Positions 42,398 through 51,426 of a DNA stretch of 64,000 bases are shown piece after piece. Under the pieces are notes generated by a model. That model made no database searches. It was not told where the DNA came from and saw only the letters and a list, made by a program, of their open reading frames with translations. The stretch is taken from assembly GCA_964598005.1 (NCBI GenBank), contig CAZRAL010000001.1, positions 1 to 64,000 of the forward strand. The letters are read 5' to 3'. The translations under genes were made by a program, and so were the position numbers. Origin of the DNA: CAZRAL01 sp964598005. Its GTDB lineage: Bacteria > Pseudomonadota > Gammaproteobacteria > Burkholderiales > Usitatibacteraceae. Within the stretch, counting starts at the first letter, position 1. Each line of letters starts with the position of its first letter.

Positions 42398-42473
42398 GTC
42401 CCCATCGTCTAGAGGCCTAGGACATCGCCCTTTCACGGCGGTAACACGAGTTCGAATCTCGTTGGGGACGCCA
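42398..42473 (+). tRNA. tRNA-Glu (anticodon TTC)
   Basis: 76 nt with encoded CCA. The acceptor strands GTCCCCA and TGGGGAC pair. The anticodon loop is CTTTCAC (anticodon TTC at 42432-42434) on stem CCGCC/GGCGG, and the T-arm is ACGAG-TTCGAAT-CTCGT. It closely matches bacterial tRNA-Glu. Confidence 0.97.
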
Positions 42474-42589
42474 CGCCCTAGCAATCTGCGGATATTGGCT
42501 ACCATAAATAGTAGTTTATTTGTAATGCAAATTGGAATAAGCCCGTAACCTTCTGGGCTTGTGAGTTACGCGCGTAAAATGCGCGCTCT

Positions 42590-45500
42590 ATGTCTGCCCC
42601 CGCATCTCCCATATCCCCTCGCTTTTTATTCGATAACCTGCTCGCCGCCGATCGCGGCAAGCTGCTTGCGCTCGAAAAAAAGCGCCGCGATTTGGCTCGG
42701 CAGAATAAGCCGCACGCGCCGCTTGACCAACAGATCGAGGCTTTGCGCAGCACAGCGCAAGCACGTTTTGCGGTGCGCCAGGAACGGCAGCGCCTGCTCG
42801 CATCGCCGGATTTCGACGATGCGCTGCCCATTGCCGGGCGACGCGACGAGATCGCCCAGCTGATCCAGAAACATCAGGTGGTGATCGTGTGCGGCGAAAC
42901 CGGTTCCGGTAAAACCACGCAGTTGCCGAAAATTTGTCTGGCGCTTGGTCGCGGTACACAGGGCATGATCGGCTGCACCCAGCCACGCCGCATCGCCGCG
43001 CGCAGCCTCGCTTCGCGGCTGGCGCACGAGTTAAAACAAGCCGGCAATCATACGGTCGGCTACAAGATCCGTTTTAACGATCGCACCGACGACAATACGT
43101 TTATCAAGGTGATGACCGATGGTATTTTGCTGGCCGAAACGCACTCCGACCGCTGGCTGAATCAATACGACACGCTGATTATCGACGAGGCGCACGAGCG
43201 CAGTCTCAATATCGATTTTTTGCTGGGCTATGTGAAACGTTTAATACTCAAGCGTCCCGATCTGAAGGTGATCGTGACCTCGGCCACTATCGATCCGCAA
43301 CGCTTCTCGGATCATTTCGATGGTGCGCCGATCATCGAAGTCTCGGGCCGCACCTACCCGGTGGAAATGCGTTATCGCCCCGAGCATTTTCTCGACGATG
43401 CCGAAGATGCGGTGGAAATCGAAGACGCCGTGGTCAAGGCGGTGGACGAGATTTTTGCCGAATCGCATGCGGGCGATGTGCTGGTGTTTTTGCCCGGCGA
43501 GCGCGAAATTCGTGCCTGCGACGAGGCGTTGCGCAAGCATCACCCGCAACATACCGAAATCCTGCCGCTGTATTCGCGCCTTTCCAATACCGAGCAGGAT
43601 CGGGTGTTTCAGCTTTCCAACCGGCGGCGTATTGTGCTGACCACCAATGTGGCGGAAACGTCGTTGACCGTGCCGGGCATTCGCTACGTGATCGATACCG
43701 GCGTGGCGCGTATTCATCGCTATTCGCCGCGCTCGAAGATCAATCTGTTGCAGATCGAACCCATTTCGCAGGCTTCGGCCAAGCAGCGCGCCGGACGTTG
43801 CGGCCGGATTGCCGAGGGCATCGCCATCCGGCTATACAGTCAGGAAGACCACGATGCCCGGCCGCTTTTCACTACGCCGGAAATCCTCCGCACCTCGCTG
43901 GCTGCTGTGATCCTGCGCATGAAGGCGCTGGGCTTGGGTGAGGTGGCGGAATTTCCGTTTATCGAGCCGCCCTCCGCGCGCATGATCGAAGACGGTTACC
44001 GGCAATTGTTCGAATTGAACGCGGTCGATGACAGCCGCAATCTGACTCCGCTAGGCCATCAACTGGCCAAGTTTCCCGTCGATCCGACGATTGCGCGCAT
44101 GCTGGTGGCCGCCGAAAAGGAGGCCGTGTTGCCCGAGGTGCTGATTATCGCCTCCGCACTTTCCGTGCAGGACTCGCGCGTACGCCCGCACGACAAGCAA
44201 CAGGACGCGCAGGTTGCGCACGAAAAATTTGCACACCCGCAATCGGAATTCATGACTTTCCTGAATTTATGGCATTTCTACGAGGCGGAATGGAAGCACA
44301 AAAAGTCGAACCGCAAGTTCGATCAATTGCTGCATGAAAATTTTCTCTCGCCCTTGCGCATGCGTGAATGGCGCGATGTACACGCACAACTTGCGGAATT
44401 GGTGACGACGTTGGGCATGCAGGGGCAAATCAGGGCAACGAGCGCTGCCTTGCCAACGACCCGAAATCCCCCGCGCGCTGCGCTTGCGGCCCCCTTTATC
44501 AAAGGGGGCGAGGGGAAATTTGGCAAGGATCGCTCGCATGCCATACCGCTTCTGGCCTCCTCGGCCACGCCTGCTGCGTCCAGCCCGGCGCGCTATGAAA
44601 ACATCCATCGCGCCTTGCTGACCGGCCTGATCGCCAATGTCGGCACACGCGATATCGAGGGCGATCAATATCTCGGCACACGCGGGGTAAAGTTTCACCT
44701 CCCTCGTCTGCTGCGCGATTACGCCAAAGCCAAACAAACGCGCTTGAAGTGGCTGCTGGCTGCCGAACTAACCGAAACAACGCGCATCTACGCGCGCACC
44801 GTGGCCGCCATCGAGCCGGAATGGATCGAGCAACTGGCGGCGCATTTGCTGACGCGCACGCATTTCGACCCACACTGGGAGCGCAAAAGCGGACAGGTGG
44901 TCGCTTTCGAACAGGTGGCCCTGTATGGGCTGGTTATCAATCCGCGCCGTCGCGTGCATTACGGCGCGATCAACCCCAAAGAAGCGCGCGAGATTTTCAT
45001 TCGCCAGGGGCTGGTCGCGGGCGAAGTCAATACGTCCGGCAAATTTTTGCAGCACAATCTGCTGCTGATCGAAGAGATCGAGGATCTGGAAGCCAAGGCG
45101 CGACGGCAGGATGTGCTGATCGACGACGATGATATGTTTGCGCTGTACGACGCCGTGATCCCCGCCGAAGTGGTCAACATGGCCGGCTTCGAGCGCTGGC
45201 GCAAGGATTTTGAGAAGGCACAGCCGCAGGGGCTTGCGTTCAGCCGCGAGCAGTTGATGCGCCACGCCGCTGCGGAAATTACCTTCGATTTATTCCCGAA
45301 AACCCTGAAGCACAAAGGCGCGGCTTATTCACTGCAATACCGCTTCGAGCCGACCCACCCGATGGATGGCGTGACGGTGACGCTACCGGTGGCGGTGCTG
45401 AATCAGGTCAATGCCGCGCGTTTCGAGTGGCTGACCATGGGCATGCTGCGCGACAAGGTAGCCGCGCTAATTAAAACGCTGCCGCAAAAATTGCGCAGCC

Positions 45501-46705
45501 CGCTGGTACCCGTGCCGGATACCGTATCGGAATTTATCGGCCATCTCGCCAAACAGCCGAATATGAACGATCTTTCCGGTGCCGGGCAGCCTTTGATCGA
45601 TGCGCTGAGTGCGTTCCTGAAAACTGCCAGGGCCATCGAGCCGCCGCGCGAGGCGTGGGACCCGGCACGGCTGCCGCCACATCTCAACATGAACTTTCGT
45701 ATCGTCGATAACGATGGCAAGGAACTGGCGATGTCGCGCGATTTCGCCGCTTTGCGTGAGCAGTTTGCCGATGCCTCGCGCACCGTTTTTTCCACCCTGC
45801 ACCGCAATCGCCTCGAGCAACAAGGCTTGCTGCACTGGCCGCCTGATACGGCAGAATTGCCTGAGACCATCAACTTCGAGCGCAACGGTATTCGCTACGA
45901 GGGATTCCCCGCTTTTGTCGATGAGGGCACCCGTGTTGCGATACGCATTTTTGATGAAAAACTGGCGGCACACACCAGCCACCGCCGCGGCCTCGTACGC
46001 TTATTCATGCTGGCTTTGCCCGAGCAGGCCAAAGCGTGCGAGCGCATGCTTAAAATTTCACCTGTTGCCGCCTTTCAGTATGCGCAGTTTTTCCCCGAAG
46101 CCAAAAATCATGCACAGGATGCCTTACGACATGAGCTGGTATTTGGCGCTTTTGCTATGACCTTCGTTGATCGCGAACTGGTGCTGATTCGCGATCGGGT
46201 TTCGTTCGACCGTGCGCGCGACACGATGAAAGCGAATCTCATCGCTCATTCGCAGACGCTGGCTGCCGCCATCGACGAATCGCTTTCACTGGTGGCGGAC
46301 GTGAAAAAGCGCCTGAACGAACGCTATGTAAAAGACTGGGAACATATCGGCCCGGATATCGAGGAGCAAGTTCGACACTTATTTTCCATGGAATTTCTGC
46401 GCGCGATACCTGCCGCACTATTGCTGCATTACCCGCGTTACCTGAAAGCCATTGCCCTGCGGCTGGACAAGGCACGCCAGGGCGCCATGGAGCGCGACCT
46501 CGAGCAGTACAAGTCGATCCGTCCGCTGTGGCAAAATGTGCTGCGTAGCCGCGAGCGCCTGGAACCGGCCGTGAGCGAATATCGCTGGATGATCGAGGAG
46601 TTGCGCGTGAGTTTGTTTGCGCAGGAATTGCGCACACCCTACCCGGTCAGCGTCAAGCGTTTGGGTCGGGTTTGGGAAGAAATTGAAAAAAATTTGCCTT
46701 TATGA
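42590..46705 (+). CDS. hrpA: ATP-dependent RNA helicase HrpA
   Basis: 1371 residues, longer than the ~1300 of E. coli HrpA. DEAH-box helicase involved in rescue of stalled ribosomes in E. coli. Walker A GETGSGKT (102-109), DEAH at 199-202, 'SAT' motif III and 'QRAGRCGR' motif VI are intact. The helicase-associated and OB domains and a large C-terminal HrpA region follow. Residues about 617-668 ('TTRNPPRAALAAPFIKGGEG' and on) interrupt the region before 'YENIHRALLTGL'; they are encoded by an inserted hairpin repeat and are absent from the E. coli protein as I recall it. The downstream aminotransferase gene overlaps by four bases. Confidence 0.95.
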   Translation: MSAPASPISPRFLFDNLLAADRGKLLALEKKRRDLARQNKPHAPLDQQIEALRSTAQARFAVRQERQRLLASPDFDDALPIAGRRDEIAQLIQKHQVVIVCGETGSGKTTQLPKICLALGRGTQGMIGCTQPRRIAARSLASRLAHELKQAGNHTVGYKIRFNDRTDDNTFIKVMTDGILLAETHSDRWLNQYDTLIIDEAHERSLNIDFLLGYVKRLILKRPDLKVIVTSATIDPQRFSDHFDGAPIIEVSGRTYPVEMRYRPEHFLDDAEDAVEIEDAVVKAVDEIFAESHAGDVLVFLPGEREIRACDEALRKHHPQHTEILPLYSRLSNTEQDRVFQLSNRRRIVLTTNVAETSLTVPGIRYVIDTGVARIHRYSPRSKINLLQIEPISQASAKQRAGRCGRIAEGIAIRLYSQEDHDARPLFTTPEILRTSLAAVILRMKALGLGEVAEFPFIEPPSARMIEDGYRQLFELNAVDDSRNLTPLGHQLAKFPVDPTIARMLVAAEKEAVLPEVLIIASALSVQDSRVRPHDKQQDAQVAHEKFAHPQSEFMTFLNLWHFYEAEWKHKKSNRKFDQLLHENFLSPLRMREWRDVHAQLAELVTTLGMQGQIRATSAALPTTRNPPRAALAAPFIKGGEGKFGKDRSHAIPLLASSATPAASSPARYENIHRALLTGLIANVGTRDIEGDQYLGTRGVKFHLPRLLRDYAKAKQTRLKWLLAAELTETTRIYARTVAAIEPEWIEQLAAHLLTRTHFDPHWERKSGQVVAFEQVALYGLVINPRRRVHYGAINPKEAREIFIRQGLVAGEVNTSGKFLQHNLLLIEEIEDLEAKARRQDVLIDDDDMFALYDAVIPAEVVNMAGFERWRKDFEKAQPQGLAFSREQLMRHAAAEITFDLFPKTLKHKGAAYSLQYRFEPTHPMDGVTVTLPVAVLNQVNAARFEWLTMGMLRDKVAALIKTLPQKLRSPLVPVPDTVSEFIGHLAKQPNMNDLSGAGQPLIDALSAFLKTARAIEPPREAWDPARLPPHLNMNFRIVDNDGKELAMSRDFAALREQFADASRTVFSTLHRNRLEQQGLLHWPPDTAELPETINFERNGIRYEGFPAFVDEGTRVAIRIFDEKLAAHTSHRRGLVRLFMLALPEQAKACERMLKISPVAAFQYAQFFPEAKNHAQDALRHELVFGAFAMTFVDRELVLIRDRVSFDRARDTMKANLIAHSQTLAAAIDESLSLVADVKKRLNERYVKDWEHIGPDIEEQVRHLFSMEFLRAIPAALLLHYPRYLKAIALRLDKARQGAMERDLEQYKSIRPLWQNVLRSRERLEPAVSEYRWMIEELRVSLFAQELRTPYPVSVKRLGRVWEEIEKNLPL
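44462..44545. repeat. Hairpin repeat inserted in frame inside hrpA
   Basis: The core is CCCCCTTT-ATC-AAAGGGGG (44490-44508), followed by CGAGGGGAAATTTGG and a spaced GGATCGCT. The element upstream of modA (60181-60225) has the same plan: CCCCTCTTT-TGC-AAAGAGGGG then GGAGGGGAGATTTGGGATCGCT. Flanks here also have CGAAATCCCCC. It translates without a stop inside HrpA. Exact ends are uncertain. Confidence 0.75.
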
Positions 46706-47877
46706 AAATTGAAAACATCCAGCGCCTGGCTTCACGCATGGCGCATATTGCGCCGTTCGAAGTCATGGAAATTCAGACGCTTGCACGCCAGCTTGAAGCG
46801 CAGGGTAAGGATGTCATTCATATGGAAATCGGCGAACCGGATTTCAGGACGCCCCAGCCGATTGTCGATGCGGCCGTACGGGCACTCAGTGATCAGCCGA
46901 TGTTCTATACCTCGGCCTTGGGATTACAGCCGCTGCGCGAGGCCATTGCGGAATTTTATGCAAGCCAATACAAAGTACAAATCGATCCGTCACGCATCAT
47001 CGTCACAGCCGGATCGAGTGCGGCATTGCTGTTGACCTTCGGCGTATTGCTCAACCCCGGCGATGAAGTATTGATGGCCGACCCCAGCTACCCCTGCAAC
47101 CGCCATTTCGTTCGTACCATGGAGGGCATCCCTCACACCATTTCAGTGGGCGCAGGATCCGCCTACCAGCTTACCCGCGCACAGGTGGAAGCGCATTGGC
47201 GTGCGCGAAGTGTGGCCGCGCTGGTGGCATCGCCGTCGAACCCTACCGGCACATTAATTTCACCGCAAGAGTTGGCCGGCATACATCACGCCGTAGGGAC
47301 ACGCGGCGGCACCCTGATCGTCGATGAGATTTACCAAGGGTTGACTTACGGCGTTGAGCCCTCAACCGCATTGTCGATTGCGGACGATCTATTCGTCATC
47401 AACAGTTTCTCAAAATATTTTCAGATGACCGGCTGGCGACTGGGCTGGGTGGTGGTGCCGCCCGCGTATGTACGCGAAATGGAAAAGCTGGCGCAGAATC
47501 TCTTCATTTCCCCTTCGGCACCGGCGCAACATGCCGCACTGGCTGCCTTCTCGACCGAAACACTGGAAATTCTGCAAGCTCGCCGCGAAGAATTTGATCG
47601 TCGACGGCAATTTTTGATCCCGGCCTTGCGGGCTATCGGTTTCAATATTGCCGTCGAACCGCACGGTGCATTTTATATCTACGCCGATTCATCACAGATT
47701 GCGCCGGACAGTTTTGAACTGTCACGCAGGATACTGAAGGAGTCGTTTGTCGCCATCACCCCCGGCAAGGACTTCGGCACCAATCACCCGGAAAGGCACA
47801 TCCGCATTGCCTATACGCAACCTGTCGCCCGCCTTGAAGAAGCCGTTGAACGCATGAGAAAAATTATTCACGCTTGA
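46702..47877 (+). CDS. Class I/II pyridoxal-phosphate aminotransferase
   Basis: 391 residues of fold type I. The PLP lysine is Lys238 in 'SFSKYFQMTGWRLGW'. 'SPSNPTGT', 'VDEIYQGL' and the C-terminal 'HIRIAYTQP' arginine complete the active site. The family includes aspartate and alanine-type transaminases; the amino donor cannot be told from sequence. It overlaps hrpA by ATGA and so is translationally coupled to it, though no shared function is evident. Confidence 0.92.
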   Translation: MKIENIQRLASRMAHIAPFEVMEIQTLARQLEAQGKDVIHMEIGEPDFRTPQPIVDAAVRALSDQPMFYTSALGLQPLREAIAEFYASQYKVQIDPSRIIVTAGSSAALLLTFGVLLNPGDEVLMADPSYPCNRHFVRTMEGIPHTISVGAGSAYQLTRAQVEAHWRARSVAALVASPSNPTGTLISPQELAGIHHAVGTRGGTLIVDEIYQGLTYGVEPSTALSIADDLFVINSFSKYFQMTGWRLGWVVVPPAYVREMEKLAQNLFISPSAPAQHAALAAFSTETLEILQARREEFDRRRQFLIPALRAIGFNIAVEPHGAFYIYADSSQIAPDSFELSRRILKESFVAITPGKDFGTNHPERHIRIAYTQPVARLEEAVERMRKIIHA

Positions 47878-47943
47878 TCGTCAGTTCGTTTTTATCGATA
47901 CTTTTTTTACACATACCACTGTTCATCATCCTTGGAGAATCAA

Positions 47944-48513
47944 ATGAAAAAATTTGCCGCTTTATTCACCTTGCTATTGGCTTTGCCATTAGCCGCACAG
48001 GAACGCGCCATCAACGAAAAAATTATCGTCAAAGCCAGCGCAGAGGAGGTCTGGAAAGCCTGGACCACTTCCGAGGGCATCAAAACATTTTTTGCACCCG
48101 ATGCTCATGTCGACGCACGGGTCGACGGCCCTTTCCATATCTACATGAACCCCTTTGCCCAGCCCGGTTTGAAAGGTGCAGACGATATGCGTTTTCTGGC
48201 CCTGCAGGATAAAAAAATGATTTCATTCACTTGGAACGCACCCCCTTTCTTACCCGAAGCGCGCAAGCAACGAACCGTCGTCATCGTGCGCTTCATTTCA
48301 CGCGGTGATCAACTCACCGAGGTGACGCTGCATCATGTGGGCTGGGGCGAAGGCGGTGAATGGGATAAAACCTTCGATTATTTTTCCAAGACTTGGCCCA
48401 ATGTGCTGAAGAATCTGAAAAAACGCTTCGACGATGGGCCGATCGACTGGAAAAGCTGGCTGGAACAACTGAGGTCTGCATCACAACCTGTACCAGCCGT
48501 GGAGAAGAAATAA
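47944..48513 (+). CDS. Secreted SRPBCC/AHSA1-domain protein
   Basis: 189 residues. An N-terminal signal peptide (KKFAALFTLLLALPLAAQ, cleavage after about residue 18) precedes one SRPBCC domain of the Aha1-C/AHSA1 type ('INEKIIVKASAEEVWKAWTT', 'VTLHHVGWGEGGEWD'). Such domains form a hydrophobic-ligand cavity. The periplasmic location is less usual. ATG 47944 has GGAGAATCAA upstream; an in-frame TTG lies four codons earlier. It follows the aminotransferase by 66 bp. Function unknown. Confidence 0.8.
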   Translation: MKKFAALFTLLLALPLAAQERAINEKIIVKASAEEVWKAWTTSEGIKTFFAPDAHVDARVDGPFHIYMNPFAQPGLKGADDMRFLALQDKKMISFTWNAPPFLPEARKQRTVVIVRFISRGDQLTEVTLHHVGWGEGGEWDKTFDYFSKTWPNVLKNLKKRFDDGPIDWKSWLEQLRSASQPVPAVEKK

Positions 48514-48531
48514 CTTGCGCGCTTCCTGACT

Positions 48532-48723
48532 TTAAGGCCACGCAAAGGCTAGCTGAATAGCGATTAATTTTTGCGTTTGATAAAAATAATTTTCACCAGC
48601 GGATGGGGATTGGGTTTCACGATCCCCAACTGGTAAACGTGAAAATACGCGTATCGCCTTTGAATTCTTCAGTGATGCGGTAATCGATGAATTGTGATCT
48701 TGTTCGTTGGATTTTTTCGCCAT
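48532..48723 (-). CDS. Small open frame overlapping the MOSC gene end (doubtful)
   Basis: 63 residues. Its ATG shares one base with the stop of the MOSC gene (TAATG), which is suggestive of coupling. It matches no family I know, has no hydrophobic segment, and there is no distinct ribosome binding site. A GGGGAT/ATCCCC hairpin lies within. It may simply be the spacer between two convergent genes. Confidence 0.25.
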   Translation of the reverse strand: MAKKSNEQDHNSSITASLKNSKAIRVFSRLPVGDRETQSPSAGENYFYQTQKLIAIQLAFAWP

Positions 48724-49535
48724 TAGTTTCGCATTTTTACTTCGTCTCCAATACATATTTTGCCCAGCCTGGTTGGCAGCAAATTGATGCCAAACATCAC
48801 GTCACCTAGCCTATTACGATACGTTGCCAGCGTCTGCAGAGGCTGCGGCCCGCGTATTTCACCAGTCGCCTGATCGGTTGTCGTAACCTGGCAGCGCGCG
48901 CATGCTTTTACAGCACGAAAGTGCGTATCACCGATGATGAATTCTTTCCAGTTGTCTTCGGCGAACGGCTCGCTACCTTGCACCACCAGATTTGGACGAA
49001 AACGATTCATCGGCACCGGTTGTCCATTCTGTTTGATGATGCGTGTATTGAGATCGTTTAGTGAAGCTTCAGAAGTCAATAAAAATGGATAACCGTCAGC
49101 GAAACTGACAATCTCACCATTTAACACAAAAGCAGGATTGACGCGCCGTTCGGCATGGTCAGGCATATATACCAGATGAACTTGTTGGCCCAGATAAGCA
49201 GAAATCCACTCATCCGCTTCAGGGGTAACAGTCTGTGCATGCACATGGCTTGCCCATACCTTTACCGTTCGCCCAGGCAAGGGCGCAGGCTTGGCGGGAA
49301 ACGAAACCGGCTGGCAATCTGGTGCAGAGAGCGTGATTAAATCGTATTCCATCTCTACCCACACGGTGGCCATTTTCGGATATTCACGCTGGGTGAGAAA
49401 TTCATGCCTGGCGTCAACCACCATGAAACGCCGGTCATGCGCCAATCCCCGGGTAGTGCACTCTGCATGTTGCAGCGCAATGTTCCCCAGCGATTTAATC
49501 GGGTAAATGTTGATTTGCGAAAGTGTGATCGTCAT
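48723..49535 (-). CDS. MOSC-domain protein, YcbX-like
   Basis: 270 residues. N-terminal MOSC beta-barrel domain ('INIYPIKSLGNIALQHAECT', 'GLAHDRRFMVVD') and C-terminal MOSC domain with the cysteine region 'KACARCQVTTTDQATGEI'. The cysteine is the expected molybdenum-cofactor ligand. E. coli YcbX reduces N-hydroxylated base analogues; this protein lacks YcbX's ferredoxin tail, so a separate electron donor is needed. ATG 49535 was chosen; a further in-frame ATG lies four codons upstream. It would use the molybdate taken up by the modABC system at 57-60 kb. Confidence 0.88.
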   Translation of the reverse strand: MTITLSQINIYPIKSLGNIALQHAECTTRGLAHDRRFMVVDARHEFLTQREYPKMATVWVEMEYDLITLSAPDCQPVSFPAKPAPLPGRTVKVWASHVHAQTVTPEADEWISAYLGQQVHLVYMPDHAERRVNPAFVLNGEIVSFADGYPFLLTSEASLNDLNTRIIKQNGQPVPMNRFRPNLVVQGSEPFAEDNWKEFIIGDTHFRAVKACARCQVTTTDQATGEIRGPQPLQTLATYRNRLGDVMFGINLLPTRLGKICIGDEVKMRN

Positions 49536-49647
49536 GATGATGTACAAAGTAAATAAACGTGCTAACGTATTGCAGCGCAGCAGGCAGTATAGCGAGATTT
49601 CCTATCTGGACTGTGCGTGGTTAAGTCTCTTTAAAGGAGCCCTACAG

Positions 49648-50763
49648 ATGGTTGATTTATGGAAAAAATTCACCGGCGAATTCATCGATATTGTTGAATG
49701 GCTCGATGATTCAAACAATACGCTGGTTTACCGCTTCGAGCGGATGAATAATGAAATCAAGTACGGCGCGAAACTGACCGTGCGTGAAGGCCAGATGGCG
49801 GTATTCATCAACGAAGGTCAGCTGGCGGATGTTTTCAAACCCGGCATGTATACGCTCACCACGCAAAACTTGCCGATCCTCTCTACGCTGAAGGGCTGGA
49901 AATACGGTTTTGAGTCGCCCTTCAAAGCCGAGGTCTATTTTGTCAGCACGCGCAAATTCACTGATATGAAGTGGGGCACGCCCGGGCCCGCTACGATGCG
50001 CGATAAAGAATTCGGTATCGTGCGTGCTACGGCATTTGGCCTTTACACCATTCGCGTCAAGGATCCGGCCTTATTTATCAAAGACGTTTCCGGCACCGAA
50101 GGCCGTTTTACCACTGATGCCATTCAGGAAAACCTGCGCGGCAAGATTGGTTTGCGTATCAAGGAAGTGATGCCCGAACTGGGACTTTCGATCATTGATC
50201 TCGAAGCACAGGTTTCGCAGATCGGCAGCATGCTGCGCGAGCGCATCGCACCCGATTTCGAAGGGCTGGGGCTGGAGCTTTGTGAAGTGCAGGTACAGGA
50301 TGTCGGCTTGCCTGAGGAAGTTGAAAAAGCCATCGACAAACGCGGTGCTATTGCTGCGGTGGGCAATTTGCAGGCGTATACACAGTATGAAACTGCCAGC
50401 GCCATCCGTGACGCAGCAACCACTCCCAATAGTGCGGCAGGCATAGGAATGGGGTTAGGCGCCGGTGTGGCAATGGGCGCCAATATGGTCAACCAAATTG
50501 GCGGGGCATTTGGCGCAGGGAGCGGAACAGCTGCCATGCCCCCACCCATTCCTGGTGCCGTTGCTTTCCATATTGCATTGAATGGCCAGCAAACCGGGCC
50601 CTTTGACATGATCGCATTGCAATCCCAAGTGAGCAGCGGGGCACTGAAACGCGATTCGCTGGTGTGGCGCGCCGGTATGGCACAGTGGGCAAAGGCGGGG
50701 GATGTGCCAGAACTGGCCACGTTGTTCGCCAATATACCGCCACCGGTTCCGCCAGCAGGTTAG
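49648..50763 (+). CDS. SPFH-domain protein with C-terminal GYF-like (DUF4339) domain
   Basis: 371 residues, starting at ATG 49648 with AAAGGAGC upstream. Residues 1-270 are an SPFH-type domain of the YdjI branch, often labelled 'virion core protein-like' ('NTLVYRFERMNNEIKYGAKL', 'REGQMAVFINEGQLADVF', 'ENLRGKIGLRIKEVM'). A glycine/alanine-rich linker follows. The final ~60 residues are a GYF_2 domain ('LNGQQTGPFDMIALQSQV', 'SLVWRAGMAQWAKAGDV'). No TM helix at the start, unlike flotillins. The zinc-ribbon gene 0.7 kb downstream is its usual partner as I recall. Role unknown, possibly a membrane-associated scaffold. Confidence 0.85.
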   Translation: MVDLWKKFTGEFIDIVEWLDDSNNTLVYRFERMNNEIKYGAKLTVREGQMAVFINEGQLADVFKPGMYTLTTQNLPILSTLKGWKYGFESPFKAEVYFVSTRKFTDMKWGTPGPATMRDKEFGIVRATAFGLYTIRVKDPALFIKDVSGTEGRFTTDAIQENLRGKIGLRIKEVMPELGLSIIDLEAQVSQIGSMLRERIAPDFEGLGLELCEVQVQDVGLPEEVEKAIDKRGAIAAVGNLQAYTQYETASAIRDAATTPNSAAGIGMGLGAGVAMGANMVNQIGGAFGAGSGTAAMPPPIPGAVAFHIALNGQQTGPFDMIALQSQVSSGALKRDSLVWRAGMAQWAKAGDVPELATLFANIPPPVPPAG

Positions 50764-50879
50764 TCGCCAAAGTTGTAGCTACTCCGAGCTTTACAGGGGG
50801 TCTGCTTTTTGCATTTAAAAGAAGCGGATTCCTCATCTGACGTTCGGAATGACATCTTTTTTTAGAAATTCATTCGCTT

Positions 50880-51371
50880 ATGACGATCGCCATCCGTGCC
50901 GCCGAGCCATTCGACTTTGAGGCCATACGCGAAACGATGGCGCAGTCTCAGGTGCAGGCTAATACTATGCAACTACCGTTTCCTTCACTAGAGATATGGA
51001 AAAAGCGCCTCGCCGAATTTCCGGCAGGCGATCACATGCTGGTCGCAGAATACGAGGGCAAGGTCGTTGGCAATCTTGGCTTGCATGTGGCTAGCAAGGC
51101 GGTGCGCCGCCGTCATGCGGGCATGATCGGCGTGACTGTGCACGATGCCTATCAAAGAAAAGGTATTGGCTCTGCCTTGATGAAAGCGGCACTTGATCTA
51201 GCAGATCACTGGATGCACTTTACGCGGCTCGAATTAACTGTTTTTACCGATAACGCCGCGGCCATCGCGCTCTACAAAAAATTCGGTTTCCAGATCGAAG
51301 GCACATTTCACCAATATGCATTTCGCAACGGTATTTTTGCCGATGTCTATAGCATGGCAAGAATTCGCTGA
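50880..51371 (+). CDS. GNAT-family N-acetyltransferase
   Basis: 163 residues. The acetyl-CoA loop 'VHDAYQRKGIGSALM' (R-x-x-G-x-G/A) and the C-terminal 'NAAAIALYKKFGFQIEGTFH' define the GNAT fold, closest in look to YhhY/amino-acid acetyltransferases. Substrate unknown. It sits between the SPFH gene and the zinc-ribbon gene on the same strand. Confidence 0.9.
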   Translation: MTIAIRAAEPFDFEAIRETMAQSQVQANTMQLPFPSLEIWKKRLAEFPAGDHMLVAEYEGKVVGNLGLHVASKAVRRRHAGMIGVTVHDAYQRKGIGSALMKAALDLADHWMHFTRLELTVFTDNAAAIALYKKFGFQIEGTFHQYAFRNGIFADVYSMARIR

Positions 51372-51426
51372 TAACGAAATCAATTTCCTCTAGAAAACGA
51401 GCCGCGCGTGCGGCCCTTCTTACAAC

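Noticed and set aside
44441..44595. Intein or extra domain in HrpA
   Set aside because: The insert is only about 50 residues, low in complexity and built on a DNA hairpin repeat; no splicing motifs.
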